Positions 1 to 7,016 of a stretch of DNA of 20,111 nucleotides are shown piece by piece. The translations under genes were made by a program, and so were the position numbers. The stretch lies in NCBI GenBank assembly GCA_007131745.1, contig SLPX01000103.1, forward strand, positions 1 through 20,111. The letters run 5' to 3'. Origin of the DNA: Myxococcales bacterium (GTDB lineage Bacteria > Myxococcota > Polyangia > HGW-17 > SLPX01). Under the pieces are notes generated by a model. It was not told the DNA's origin and ran no database searches. It was given only the letters and a program-made list of their open reading frames with translations. Each line of letters starts with the position of its first letter. The stretch's first letter is position 1.

Positions 1-140
1 AAGCGCCCGGCTTCTGTTTTTGGTCCGGGACTGCTTTTCTTCCAGTTGCGCCTGTTTTGGTCTACGGCAACTACCGGTTTGAAAGGACCGTCGTTTCCTT
101 CGCCGGTATTTTGGGTTGAACACACTTGTGATTCTTTCAT
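1..140 (-). CDS. Partial CDS (5' end only), downstream gene of the nif3-like operon
   Basis: A reading frame begins with ATG at 140-138 and stays open to the window edge, giving 46 codons. The ATG overlaps the TGA stop of the Nif3-like gene as ATGA (140-137), the usual layout for translational coupling. The visible residues are hydrophilic and rich in Lys, Asn and Gly, with no signal peptide, membrane segment or recognisable motif. In related genomes a zinc-ribbon protein often follows nif3, but nothing in these residues shows that here. The function is unknown. Support comes from the coupled start and the open frame; coding content is too short to judge. Confidence 0.45.
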   Translation of the reverse strand, partial: MKESQVCSTQNTGEGNDGPFKPVVAVDQNRRNWKKSSPGPKTEAGR

Positions 141-904
141 ACCGGATTCGGAATATTGATGTGAAAAACTTCCAGGCCGAATTCTTTTGCTAGATGATTT
201 CCAACCGCCTGGACTCCGAAAGTTTCCGTATTGTGATGGCCCGCGGCGAAAATGTGAATACGTTCTTCCGCTGCGATATGCATGCAGGGTTCGGAGGGTT
301 CTCCGGTGATGAAAACATGAAATCCCGATCGAGCGGCGGAAACACCCAGACCGGAAGCGCCTCCAGACACTACAGCAACCGATTCGACCACATCAGGTCC
401 TCCGGTGAAGTGCAGAACTTCACCTCCCACAACGGATTCGACACTCTTTAGAAAGGTTTCTACAGGACGCGGCGAGAGTCGGCCGCTGATTCCTATCATG
501 GATCCGTTATAATCACCCCAGGGTTTCTTTTCCGTAAGGTTCAACTTGTCGGCTAAAACAGCATTGTTTCCGAGAACGGGATGGGCATCGATCGGGAGGT
601 GATATGCAAGCAGATTCATTTTTTCTTCGAAAAGACGACGAACCCTCGCTCCGAGACCTCCAATTAAAACCGGATCTTGACCTTTCCAAAACAGACCGTG
701 ATGCGCCAAGATGGTGTCGGCCTCCGCTTCGGCGGCTTTTTCAATCAGGGCAAGAGACGCTGTGACTCCGGTGGCAAGACGGCGAACCTCCATCCTGCCG
801 GATTCGACCTGGATTCCGTTGCAGGATCGATCATCGAAATGGGAAGCGTTTAAAATATCATCAAGGTGCTTTGCGAGATCTGCAATGGTCGGCAATGCGT
901 CCAT
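137..904 (-). CDS. Nif3-like dinuclear metal centre protein (YbgI/YqfO family)
   Basis: The 255-residue protein matches the Nif3/YbgI family over its full length. The N-terminal metal-site motif AHHGLFW (around residues 67-73) is present, and the C-terminal half carries the second metal motif GHHNTETFG, followed by the family's usual HINIPNPV ending. Family members form hexameric toroids with two metal ions per subunit. Some act on GTP or related compounds, but the cellular role is not settled. It lies 21 nt downstream of the double-receiver gene on the same strand and shares an ATGA overlap with the next gene, so the three probably form one transcript. An AGAAAGG sequence just before the ATG serves as ribosome-binding site. 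No truncation is visible. Confidence 0.93.
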   Translation of the reverse strand: MDALPTIADLAKHLDDILNASHFDDRSCNGIQVESGRMEVRRLATGVTASLALIEKAAEAEADTILAHHGLFWKGQDPVLIGGLGARVRRLFEEKMNLLAYHLPIDAHPVLGNNAVLADKLNLTEKKPWGDYNGSMIGISGRLSPRPVETFLKSVESVVGGEVLHFTGGPDVVESVAVVSGGASGLGVSAARSGFHVFITGEPSEPCMHIAAEERIHIFAAGHHNTETFGVQAVGNHLAKEFGLEVFHINIPNPV

Positions 905-925
905 CCTTTCTTTTTTCGGCTGTAT

Positions 926-1777
926 TCAGGAAACAGTCCGGTTAAACGCCCTCAATGTGCGAGTGCGTTTCAACAGGATTTCCATTTTTGTTAAAAGCTC
1001 TTGCGTTGAATCAAGCGGCAACTTTATCATGTATCTTATTCCCAAGGCTTCGGAAAAGCTTTTTGCATCCATTGAATCTTCTGTTTTTCGATACAGTCCC
1101 ATAATGGAAATGGTGGGGTGTTTTTGTACTGCCCACCTTGCCAGCGCTGGGGAGTTGCCTCCGGGAAGTCCGAGATCCACGACCAGAACATGCGCTGTTT
1201 TTTCTTGTAAAAAATCATAGACCTTATCGACTTCCCCGGATACGGCCACGAGGAAATCATTTCGGGATGAAAGCCCCTTGATGGAAGTGTTGATTTCCCG
1301 GGAATCCGAAACAATCAAAACAACGTCTTTTTCTTGGGGTTTGTTCAGGATTTCCTGGATATCGACCACAATCACCTGATTGGTTTCTTCGGTTTCTTTT
1401 TCGGCTGACGATGAAAGCGCGGTTTCTATCGTCTGTACGAGAACGCGCAGGTTCACCGGTTTTTCGAAATACTCGGATACGCCTAAATGTTGAACCATCA
1501 ACCTGCTTCTCTCCGACGGGTATCCGGTCATGAAGATGACGGGTAGGTCAGGATTGTTAAAACGAATTTGTGACAATACTTCCACACCGGACATGTCGGG
1601 TAGATTCTTGTCCAGCAAGATCAGGTGAAAGACCTCTTCTTCCATCGCCTCAAAGGCTTTTTCCGCGGTGGGTACCACTGTGACGCGGTAACCCGAACGG
1701 GACAGGAAATCTTCAAGCATTCCTTGAACGTATAGTTCATCTTCTACGACGAGAACGTGTGAGCTTTCTTTTGTCAT
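926..1777 (-). CDS. Double-receiver response regulator, second receiver degenerate
   Basis: The 283-residue protein has two CheY-like receiver domains and no output domain. Receiver 1 (about 5-120) is complete: acidic pair in VVEDE, phospho-acceptor D56 in LLDKNLPDMSG, T84 in FMTG and K106 in FEKP. A charged linker (about 122-150) leads to receiver 2 (about 151-270). Receiver 2 keeps an Asp (D201 in VVDLGLPGG) and a Lys (K252), but has MGL where the switch Thr/Ser normally lies, so its conformational switching is doubtful. No histidine kinase is encoded nearby. The ATG at 1777 follows an AAAAAGGG ribosome-binding site. A phosphorelay or scaffold role is an inference; the partner is unknown. 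Confidence 0.9.
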   Translation of the reverse strand: MTKESSHVLVVEDELYVQGMLEDFLSRSGYRVTVVPTAEKAFEAMEEEVFHLILLDKNLPDMSGVEVLSQIRFNNPDLPVIFMTGYPSERSRLMVQHLGVSEYFEKPVNLRVLVQTIETALSSSAEKETEETNQVIVVDIQEILNKPQEKDVVLIVSDSREINTSIKGLSSRNDFLVAVSGEVDKVYDFLQEKTAHVLVVDLGLPGGNSPALARWAVQKHPTISIMGLYRKTEDSMDAKSFSEALGIRYMIKLPLDSTQELLTKMEILLKRTRTLRAFNRTVS

Positions 1778-1808
1778 TCAAAACCCTTTTTCACCGTTGT
1801 TTTGTGAG

Positions 1809-1837
1809 AGTGTACCGCATTCATTCAGCGGCCTCAA
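1809..1837 (-). promoter_or_regulatory. Candidate sigma70 promoter of the double-receiver operon
   Basis: On the minus strand, TTGAGG (1837-1832) and TACACT (1814-1809) are separated by 17 bp, placing transcription start about 25 nt before the ATG at 1777. Both boxes match the consensus at four of six positions. It faces the plus-strand promoter at 1852. Confidence 0.45.
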
Positions 1838-1851
1838 GGGAAAGGGGCGTC

Positions 1852-1879
1852 TTGACAATAACGCCGGGTAGAGTAACAC
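1852..1879 (+). promoter_or_regulatory. Candidate sigma70 promoter of the small zinc-motif gene and murA
   Basis: A perfect TTGACA box (1852-1857) is followed after 16 bp by TAACAC, a weak -10 box. Its position upstream of the 1995 gene and divergent from the promoter at 1809-1837 fits a two-way promoter region. The resulting leader would be about 110 nt. Confidence 0.4.
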
Positions 1880-1994
1880 TTCGCCAGTTTCAAAAAAAAG
1901 AATCCAGTAATAAAAGCACGGCCGTAGGCAACCGAGCCCGGTTTGTGCCTTAAAATGCAAGTCGGAACTTTTGACAAAAAAGGAAAAGGTAGTC

Positions 1995-2189
1995 ATGACA
2001 GAGGAAACGACCGCTGCCCAGGAAAAAACAACACTGGCCAGGGAAGAGAAGACATGCAAGCTCGAAGGATGTAAACGGCCTTATAGGGCAAAAGGGTATT
2101 GTAACGTTCACTACAGGAAGTGGAGAAAAGGCGGCCTGGAGCGGGCCCGGCATAATAAAGCCGGCAAGAAGAAGAAGTCTGAAGAATAA
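1995..2189 (+). CDS. Small Cys/His-motif basic protein (putative zinc-binding)
   Basis: The 64-residue protein has an acidic/Thr-rich N-terminus, a compact Cys/His motif (C-x4-C-x9-C-x2-H, in CKLEGCKRPYRAKGYCNVHY), and a very basic C-terminal tail rich in Lys and Arg. The spacing suggests one zinc ion and, with the basic tail, nucleic-acid binding; both are inferences. Similar short proteins with the core RAKGYC-x2-HYRKWR occur in myxobacteria-like genomes without a defined role. I chose ATG 1995 because AAAAGG lies 5 nt before it; a TTG at 1971 is in frame but has no such site. The gene ends 16 nt before murA and probably shares its mRNA. Confidence 0.8.
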   Translation: MTEETTAAQEKTTLAREEKTCKLEGCKRPYRAKGYCNVHYRKWRKGGLERARHNKAGKKKKSEE

Positions 2190-2205
2190 GAGGTGAGGGC
2201 CATCC

Positions 2206-3465
2206 TTGGATAGGATTACCATAAGAGGAGGAAATCCCCTCCGCGGTTCGATCCGCCTGAGTGGCGCCAAGAATGCAGCGTTGCCTTTGCTTTCAGCAAC
2301 CCTGTTGGCGTCGGGCAGGAGTGTGTTGTTGCGCGTGCCTCGTTTGCGGGATGTTGGGACAATGGGCAAACTTTTGAAGTTGCTCGGAGCGCGCGTAAAT
2401 GAAGATGAAAAAATAGAGATTGACACCGAGGGCGTAAAAAGTGTTGAGGCTCCTTACGAACTCGTAAAGACCATGAGAGCCTCAGTCCTGGTTTTGGGAC
2501 CTTTGCTGACAAGGTACGGAAGGGCTAGAGTGTCTCTTCCCGGAGGATGCGCTATTGGTACGCGACCCATAGACATGCATCTCGACGGGTTAAAAGCCAT
2601 GGGGGCCGACATAGAGTTGAAAGGCGGATACGTGGAAGCAAGAGCGGATGGTCTCCATGGCGCGGATCTGGTGTTTCGTCGGTCATCGGTTACAGGCACG
2701 GAAAATCTTATGATGGCTGCTGTCCTGGCTCGCGGCCGGACCACGATTCAAAACGCCGCCAGGGAACCCGAGGTGGAAGAGTTGGCCAGGGTTTTGAACA
2801 AGATGGGGGCGGAGATTCATGGTGCCGGCACTTCCTACATAACAATCGAGGGTGTTGAGGAACTTCATCCGGTTGAGCACGCGATAATTCCCGACAGGAT
2901 AGAAGCCGGAACCTTCATGGTCGCGGCCGCGCTTACCTGTGGGGATGTTTTGTTGGAAAACTGCCTGCCTGAACATTGCGGGACGTTTCTGGAAAAATTG
3001 CAGGTCAGCGGTGCCGAAGTGACCGCGGAAAACGGCGGCCTGAGGGTGCGGGGATCCGACAATATTGAATCACTGGATATCACAACTTGTCCGTTTCCGG
3101 GTTTTCCCACCGACATGCAAGCCCAGTTCATGGTGTTGGCCACCCAGGCGAAGGGACACAGCGTGATCACTGAAACCGTGTTTGAAAACAGGTTCATGCA
3201 CGTAGCGGAACTTGCCAGGATGGGGGCGGATATACATGTTGACGGCAGGACTGCTATTATAAAGGGGAGAAAAAAGCTGGAGGGAGCAGTGGTGATGGCC
3301 ACTGATTTGCGCGCCGGCGCGGGGTTGGTGCTGGCAGGGTTGATAGCGCGAGGAAAGACCGAGATACGAAGGGTCTATCATTTGGATAGGGGATACGAGG
3401 CGATCGATGAAAAGTTGAAGGGATTGGGCGCGGATATAAGAAGGGAGCAGCGCGGTGGGCTTTGA
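2206..3465 (+). CDS. murA: UDP-N-acetylglucosamine 1-carboxyvinyltransferase MurA
   Basis: MurA transfers the enolpyruvyl group of phosphoenolpyruvate to UDP-GlcNAc, the first committed cytoplasmic step of peptidoglycan synthesis. The 419-residue length is normal for the family. The catalytic framework is intact: K22-N23 in [12 protein letters not shown]115 in [11 protein letters not shown] (the residue attacked by fosfomycin), the FPTDMQAQ motif with the general-base Asp, and the C-terminal DLRAGAGLV segment with its Arg. Having Cys rather than Asp at position 115 predicts fosfomycin sensitivity of the enzyme. The start is TTG at 2206, set by GAGGTGAGG about 8 nt upstream and by the family's usual N-terminus. 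Its 3' end overlaps a possible 23-codon ORF in another frame. Confidence 0.97.
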   Translation: MDRITIRGGNPLRGSIRLSGAKNAALPLLSATLLASGRSVLLRVPRLRDVGTMGKLLKLLGARVNEDEKIEIDTEGVKSVEAPYELVKTMRASVLVLGPLLTRYGRARVSLPGGCAIGTRPIDMHLDGLKAMGADIELKGGYVEARADGLHGADLVFRRSSVTGTENLMMAAVLARGRTTIQNAAREPEVEELARVLNKMGAEIHGAGTSYITIEGVEELHPVEHAIIPDRIEAGTFMVAAALTCGDVLLENCLPEHCGTFLEKLQVSGAEVTAENGGLRVRGSDNIESLDITTCPFPGFPTDMQAQFMVLATQAKGHSVITETVFENRFMHVAELARMGADIHVDGRTAIIKGRKKLEGAVVMATDLRAGAGLVLAGLIARGKTEIRRVYHLDRGYEAIDEKLKGLGADIRREQRGGL

Positions 3466-3526
3466 AGAAGAAATCCCTGTGACGGAGAACGGGCAGATGA
3501 TAAAGTGGTTGATTAAGGTGTTTTGA
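3455..3526 (+). CDS. Possible 23-residue linker ORF between murA and the next gene
   Basis: A GTG at 3455 begins a 23-codon frame inside the end of murA. It has a good ribosome-binding site, AAGGGAG (3441-3447), 7 nt before the start, and its TGA (3524-3526) shares one base with the ATG of the next gene (TGATG). The first half is acidic and the second half amphipathic with a hydrophobic end (MIKWLIKVF). It could be a real micropeptide or only a way to carry ribosomes from murA into the next gene. It is too short for codon statistics, and the next gene has its own AAGGTG site, so this call is tentative. Confidence 0.3.
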   Translation: MGFEEEIPVTENGQMIKWLIKVF

Positions 3527-4221
3527 TGAACCTGGATTACCGAAAAAACATAGCCGATGGTCTGCTGCTTCATCCAAGGGTGGAATATCAAAGAGTTTGC
3601 AAGAGAGCAAAAGACCGCACAAGCATAGCAGCCGAGGTGCCCGACTTGGTGCCTTTCGATACAAATGAATACTGGCGCTTTTTGCCGATTTTAGACTGGG
3701 ATCACAAGCTTCCCTCCAAGAACTTCTACCTTCGCATTTATGCTTATTATGACAAGGAATCATATGATTTGGGCGATGCCGACAGGAAAGCGCGGTTGTC
3801 CAGGATCCAAAGACTGGATCGGTTTCCCGAGTTCGACGTGCCTGATTTTTCCGGCATGGTTTCGGACGAGGCCTATGAAATAATTCTTGATTCGAATGGG
3901 AAGAGAAAGAGCAGTCGTTTGACGTCCACATGGAGAAGGGACCTGGATCCCGGCCAGGCTTCATCCGCGGCTGCAATTGTTCGAAAAAGCAAGGAATTCG
4001 CCCAGGTTAACAGCCGTGTCAAGAAAAGACCTGAAAACCTGGGTGACGCGGAAGCAGTTAGTTGGACGCCTCCCTGTGAGAGTGGCCACAGAAACTGGAC
4101 TTTGGATGTCTGGTACCTGGTGGCATATGACGGCATGCATGGTAAGGGACATTCCTTTTTGGTTGATTTGCAAGAGCAAAAAATAGTTGCTGTCAGGGAG
4201 TTTACGGTTCGACCGGATTAG
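3526..4221 (+). CDS. Unrecognised protein, 231 residues
   Basis: I do not recognise this family. The protein is soluble, with no signal peptide or membrane segment. It is rich in Asp, Arg, Tyr and Trp, and two blocks look conserved in character: an aromatic block around residues 45-70 (EYWRFLPILDWDHKLP, then FYLRIYAYYD) and a C-terminal block with SWTPPCESGHRNW. It has only two Cys, too few for a zinc cluster by itself. The ATG at 3526 follows AAGGTG by 5 nt. It sits 60 nt after murA on the same strand and converges on folK with a 29-nt gap that holds no obvious terminator. Confidence 0.75.
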   Translation: MNLDYRKNIADGLLLHPRVEYQRVCKRAKDRTSIAAEVPDLVPFDTNEYWRFLPILDWDHKLPSKNFYLRIYAYYDKESYDLGDADRKARLSRIQRLDRFPEFDVPDFSGMVSDEAYEIILDSNGKRKSSRLTSTWRRDLDPGQASSAAAIVRKSKEFAQVNSRVKKRPENLGDAEAVSWTPPCESGHRNWTLDVWYLVAYDGMHGKGHSFLVDLQEQKIVAVREFTVRPD

Positions 4222-4250
4222 ACACTGGTGGATTTCGAAAACCTTGCAGT

Positions 4251-4775
4251 TCACATTTCGTCAAGGGGACCTATGCGCACCGCACCTGTTTTTTCAGCCG
4301 CTTCCAGAAGGTCTTTCATTGCAACACCGGTTTTAGGGTGTTTTACAAGAGGCGCCAGTTCGCAAAGTGGTTCCAGAACGAATTGCCGTGTATGCATTCG
4401 CGGATGGGGCAAGGTCAGGAATTCGTGATTCATGACCATGTCCTCGTAAAGTAGCATATCGATGTCGATGACTCGGGGTTCGTTGGGTGTAGACGTGCGC
4501 CGTCTTCCCAGCAAGGTTTCGATATCGAGCAGGTTTTTCATCAAAGTCACGGGATCGGACCGGGTTGATACACCAAGGACCATATTCAGATATGGTGGAC
4601 CGTCTCCTCCCACGGGATTTGTTTCATACACCCAAGACAGATCCGTGACCCCGGTTTTTGGCAGGTTTTCGATGAAGCGCACGGCCTCTCGGAGGCGGTC
4701 GCCCCTGTTTCCCAGATTTGAGCCGAGGGCCAGGAATGCTTTTGAATCCTTACCTTCATCCGTGCAGGATTTCAT
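4251..4775 (-). CDS. folK: 2-amino-4-hydroxy-6-hydroxymethyldihydropteridine pyrophosphokinase
   Basis: FolK transfers pyrophosphate from ATP to 6-hydroxymethyl-7,8-dihydropterin in folate synthesis. The 174-residue protein shows the family marks in order: LGSNLGNR near the N-terminus, VYETNPVG with the product following as PYLN, the arginine-rich ATP loop LGRRR, the metal-binding PRVIDIDMLLY (two Asp of the DxD-type site), and LPHPRMHTRQFVLEPL. Its ATG lies inside the last codons of rng with a 20-nt overlap in a different frame, and no separate ribosome-binding site is visible, so translation is probably coupled to rng. A ten-residue N-terminal extension precedes the usual start of the fold. 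It is complete. Confidence 0.96.
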   Translation of the reverse strand: MKSCTDEGKDSKAFLALGSNLGNRGDRLREAVRFIENLPKTGVTDLSWVYETNPVGGDGPPYLNMVLGVSTRSDPVTLMKNLLDIETLLGRRRTSTPNEPRVIDIDMLLYEDMVMNHEFLTLPHPRMHTRQFVLEPLCELAPLVKHPKTGVAMKDLLEAAEKTGAVRIGPLDEM

Positions 4776-6279
4776 AGTGTTCTACGTGCAGCTTTGGGTT
4801 TGCGTTTATGAAGATGGATTTTTCCAGGCGGTGTTCCAGATCGTCAATCATGTCTTGTTCCGACTGTGTCAGTGTTTCAGCGACAATCGGGTGACAGTTT
4901 ACAATGAGCCGATCGGCCGAGCAGTGAAGCGCTTCTCTTCTTAGTTGTCTCAGGATCTCGTATGAAACAGCGAGCGGAGTTTTCACGGATCCTCTACCCT
5001 CGCAATAACTACATGGTTCCGTAAGGGTTCGAGTCAAACTTTCACGAGTTCTTTTCCTGGTCATTTCCACGAGACCAAGAGCGGATATCGGGCCGAGGTT
5101 GCATCTCGCCCTGTCGCGAGCCAGCCTTTCCTGGAGGGTTCTCCAAACGATGTCCCTGTTTGATTTCTTTTCCATGTCTATGAAATCGATGATGATAATG
5201 CCGCCGATGTTGCGCAGCCGAAGCTGATCCGCGATTTCTCGGCAAGCTTCCAGGTTTGTTTTCGTTATGGTTTCTTCGAGGCTGCGTTTTCCCACGAAAC
5301 GTCCGGTGTTCACATCTATAGCTGTCAGCGCTTCGGTCTGTTCAATTATGAGGTATCCACCGCTTTTGAGCCATACGCGGCGTTGAAGAGCTCTATCTAT
5401 CTGGGGCTCAACCCCGAGTGCGTCAAAGATAGGTTCGGTTTCATCATAGAGTTGGATATTGTCTGTAAACCTCGGCATAAAAGTCGAAACGAACTCCTTG
5501 ATTTTTTCAAATTCCCGCTCGGTGTCTATAATACATGTGTCGGTGTCCAGTGAGAGCATATCCCGCACAGACCTGAGGATGAGGTCAAGGTCCGCGTGCA
5601 GTAGGGCGGGTGCTGAAGATTCTTTTTCCTTTTTCTTGATTTGGGCCCAGAGTTTTGTCAGGAAATCCATATCAGCGGCCAACTTGGCTGGACTCTGTCC
5701 TTCCGCTGCCGTTCTTATTATGAATCCGTCACCGTCTTTTTTCTTCAACGCTTCAGCAAGATCCCTCAATCGCTTTCTCTCCGCTTCGTCAGCGATTCTA
5801 CGCGATATTCCGATGTGCTGGAAAGTCGGCATGTATACAACATTTCTGCCGGGCAGTGAAACGTGGGCTGTAACCCTGGCGCCTTTGGTGCCCAAAGGTT
5901 CTTTTGCCACCTGAACCAGCACATCTTGTCCCTCGTGCAGCAGATCTTCTATTCTTGGTTTGCCGAAAGGATCTTCCATTTCCTCTTCACAAATGGATGC
6001 ACCGTTTGTTTCATCGAGTTCCTCAAAAAACAGAGCCGATTCCGTGGAAGGTGTTACGAGGTCTGCAACATGCAGAAAAGCGGTCTTTTCCGCTCCTATA
6101 TCCACGAAGGCCGCTTGCATGCCCGGTAGAACCCGGATAACTCTGCCTTTGTAAACATTGCCGACGATCCCCAGTTCTTTGGGGCGCTCGATGTGGATTT
6201 CCGTCAATATGTCGTTTTCAAGTAGTGCAACCCTGTGTTCCGGTCCGTCGGTATTTATTATCAGTTTGTTTCCGTTCAT
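4756..6279 (-). CDS. rng: Ribonuclease E/G family endoribonuclease
   Basis: This endoribonuclease processes rRNA and mRNA in the cytoplasm. The 507-residue size is that of RNase G, with no long C-terminal degradosome scaffold. It starts with the family N-terminus (KLIINTDGPEHRVALLE), then an S1 domain with NVYKGRVIRVLPGMQAAFVD, the RNase H-like and catalytic region with two metal-binding Asp (AIDVNTGRF near 322 and IIDFIDM near 365), and the zinc-link cysteines in CSYCEGRGS (423 and 426). I chose ATG 6279 over ATG 6291 because the family start begins there and a TTTGGA sequence precedes it; neither has a strong ribosome-binding site. It is followed by overlapping folK. Its upstream region is shared with the sigma54 unit on the other strand. 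Confidence 0.95.
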   Translation of the reverse strand: MNGNKLIINTDGPEHRVALLENDILTEIHIERPKELGIVGNVYKGRVIRVLPGMQAAFVDIGAEKTAFLHVADLVTPSTESALFFEELDETNGASICEEEMEDPFGKPRIEDLLHEGQDVLVQVAKEPLGTKGARVTAHVSLPGRNVVYMPTFQHIGISRRIADEAERKRLRDLAEALKKKDGDGFIIRTAAEGQSPAKLAADMDFLTKLWAQIKKKEKESSAPALLHADLDLILRSVRDMLSLDTDTCIIDTEREFEKIKEFVSTFMPRFTDNIQLYDETEPIFDALGVEPQIDRALQRRVWLKSGGYLIIEQTEALTAIDVNTGRFVGKRSLEETITKTNLEACREIADQLRLRNIGGIIIIDFIDMEKKSNRDIVWRTLQERLARDRARCNLGPISALGLVEMTRKRTRESLTRTLTEPCSYCEGRGSVKTPLAVSYEILRQLRREALHCSADRLIVNCHPIVAETLTQSEQDMIDDLEHRLEKSIFINANPKLHVEHYEILHG

Positions 6280-6347
6280 GATTCCAAACATTTGTGTGCT
6301 GAAGCAGCTGTCGGATCCGTCGATTCAGCTGAAATGGTTTCCTTTGC

Positions 6348-6365
6348 CATGACAGCAATGTCATG
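6348..6365. promoter_or_regulatory. Perfect 7-4-7 palindrome, candidate enhancer site for the sigma54 promoter
   Basis: CATGACA and TGTCATG flank GCAA, an 18-bp perfect inverted repeat. Its centre lies about 123 bp upstream of the start predicted for the sigma54 promoter at 6453-6469, which is the normal distance for an enhancer-binding protein. It is also about 70 bp upstream of rng on the other strand, so it could act on rng instead. As RNA it would form a hairpin with a GNRA-type loop on the plus strand. Confidence 0.45.
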
Positions 6366-6452
6366 AAAGGTTCGGTTGTGATCCCCTTCCTTGCCAACAC
6401 GAAGAGTAACAATGTGTAATAAATCCGAGTGGTTGGAAGGCCTGTCCGGTTT

Positions 6453-6469
6453 TTGGCATCTTGCTTGCA
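6453..6469 (+). promoter_or_regulatory. Sigma54 (-24/-12) promoter
   Basis: TTGGCATC-TTGC-TTGCA matches the sigma54 consensus TTGGCACG-N4-TTGCA at all positions except two in the less conserved part (C to T and G to C). The essential GG (6455-6456) and GC (6467-6468) have the required 10-bp spacing. Transcription would begin near 6480. It points away from rng into a region with no ORF that ends in a strong terminator. An NtrC-type sigma54 activator is encoded at 8625-10016, but a link between them is not shown. Confidence 0.6.
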
Positions 6470-6603
6470 GGTTCTATTCAACAGGAGGTCGATAGGGAAG
6501 AAAAGAATTGGCCTTTGGTGAGCGTTTGTTAAGAAAGCTGGCATCCCGTTCAGCCTCCTCCTCCTCCCTGACGGTGGGTCAAGGCCCGCTGATAGAAAAT
6601 ACA

Positions 6604-6627
6604 GCCCCGAGAATGTATTCTCGGGGC
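6604..6627. repeat. Perfect 11-bp inverted repeat with 2-bp spacer
   Basis: GCCCCGAGAAT and ATTCTCGGGGC flank GT. As RNA this gives a very stable hairpin. On the minus strand it is followed by CTGTATTTTC, which is only weakly terminator-like; on the plus strand no T-run follows. It lies inside the candidate sigma54-dependent transcript, where it would be an internal structural element. Confidence 0.6.
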
Positions 6628-6731
6628 ACACTTTGAGAGATACTTCAGTTTGTTGAAGTTTACAATATGATTTCACTGATTTTATTGCAGTTTTACTTTT
6701 AACACTTATTTTGCCTTGTGAGTTTCGTTTA

Positions 6732-6800
6732 GTTAAAGTTTTGTTTCGTTAAGTTGCCCTTGAGTTAAGTTAGAGTCGATTTTGTTTGCCTTGAAGTTAG
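6732..6800. repeat. 16-bp periodic GTTAAGTT units
   Basis: GTTAAAGTT begins at 6732, GTTAAGTT at 6748 and 6764, and GTTAG at 6796. All are spaced by multiples of 16 bp, with a diverged unit at 6780 that still shares GCC-TTGA with the 6748 unit. It is a degenerate short tandem array within the candidate non-coding RNA, just before its terminator. Confidence 0.5.
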
Positions 6801-6832
6801 CCTAAGCTTCCACATTGTCGAGGTGTTGGTGT

Positions 6833-6866
6833 AGGCCCTGCAAATAGCAGGGCCTTCCCTTTTTTT
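6833..6866 (+). terminator. Intrinsic terminator, plus strand
   Basis: A perfect 9-bp stem, AGGCCCTGC and GCAGGGCCT with loop AAATA, is followed by TCCC and seven T. On the minus strand no T-run follows, so it acts on plus-strand transcripts. No plus-strand protein gene lies upstream for more than 2.6 kb, so it must end an RNA that starts within the gap. Confidence 0.8.
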
Positions 6867-7016
6867 GGGAAATTTTTCCGGACGGGGACCGTTTTTGGCT
6901 GGGTTTGAAGAGAGGGTGACAGAAATGTCGCACTTTGGCAAGAATACGGAAAAATTCGAGCCTTCTTGAGATCTCCGTGTCGACCGGCTCTAATGTTCAC
7001 TGTCATAAACAAACAT

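Larger units (their letters stand above)
6480..6866 (+). ncRNA. Candidate sigma54-dependent non-coding RNA
   Basis: This is the interval from the predicted sigma54 start to an intrinsic terminator, about 387 nt. It contains an AGGAGGT (6483-6489) with no start codon at usable distance, a four-fold CTC run (near 6561-6572), a perfect 11-bp hairpin (6604-6627), an AT-rich stretch with 16-bp periodic GTTAAGTT units (6732-6800), and the terminal hairpin. The only frames are short and lack both good initiation sites and protein-like composition. A weak sigma70-like pair (TTGCAG 6685-6690, TATTTT 6707-6712) could give a shorter form of about 150 nt. No match to tmRNA, RNase P RNA or SRP RNA was recognised. 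The call rests on signals at both ends, not on a known family. Confidence 0.4.

Noticed and set aside
711..1220. Plus-strand frame of 169 codons
   Set aside because: It is antisense to the Nif3-like and double-receiver genes and has no protein-like pattern.
3257..3976. Minus-strand frame of 239 codons
   Set aside because: It is antisense to murA and the following gene and has the Pro/Arg/Ser-rich composition of a shadow frame.
6508..6636. 42-codon plus-strand frame from TTG inside the candidate non-coding RNA
   Set aside because: The strong AGGAGGT site is 18 nt away, too far; a weaker AGGG is nearer but the product is mostly Ser, Arg and Leu encoded by the CTC run and hairpin.
6218..6676. 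Minus-strand frame of 152 codons in the gap before rng
   Set aside because: It starts at GTG with no ribosome-binding site, overlaps the start of rng, runs through perfect palindromes and shows no protein-like pattern.
6994..7010. TGTTCACTGTCATAAAC as an insertion-sequence end
   Set aside because: No matching inverted copy or transposase was found in the window.
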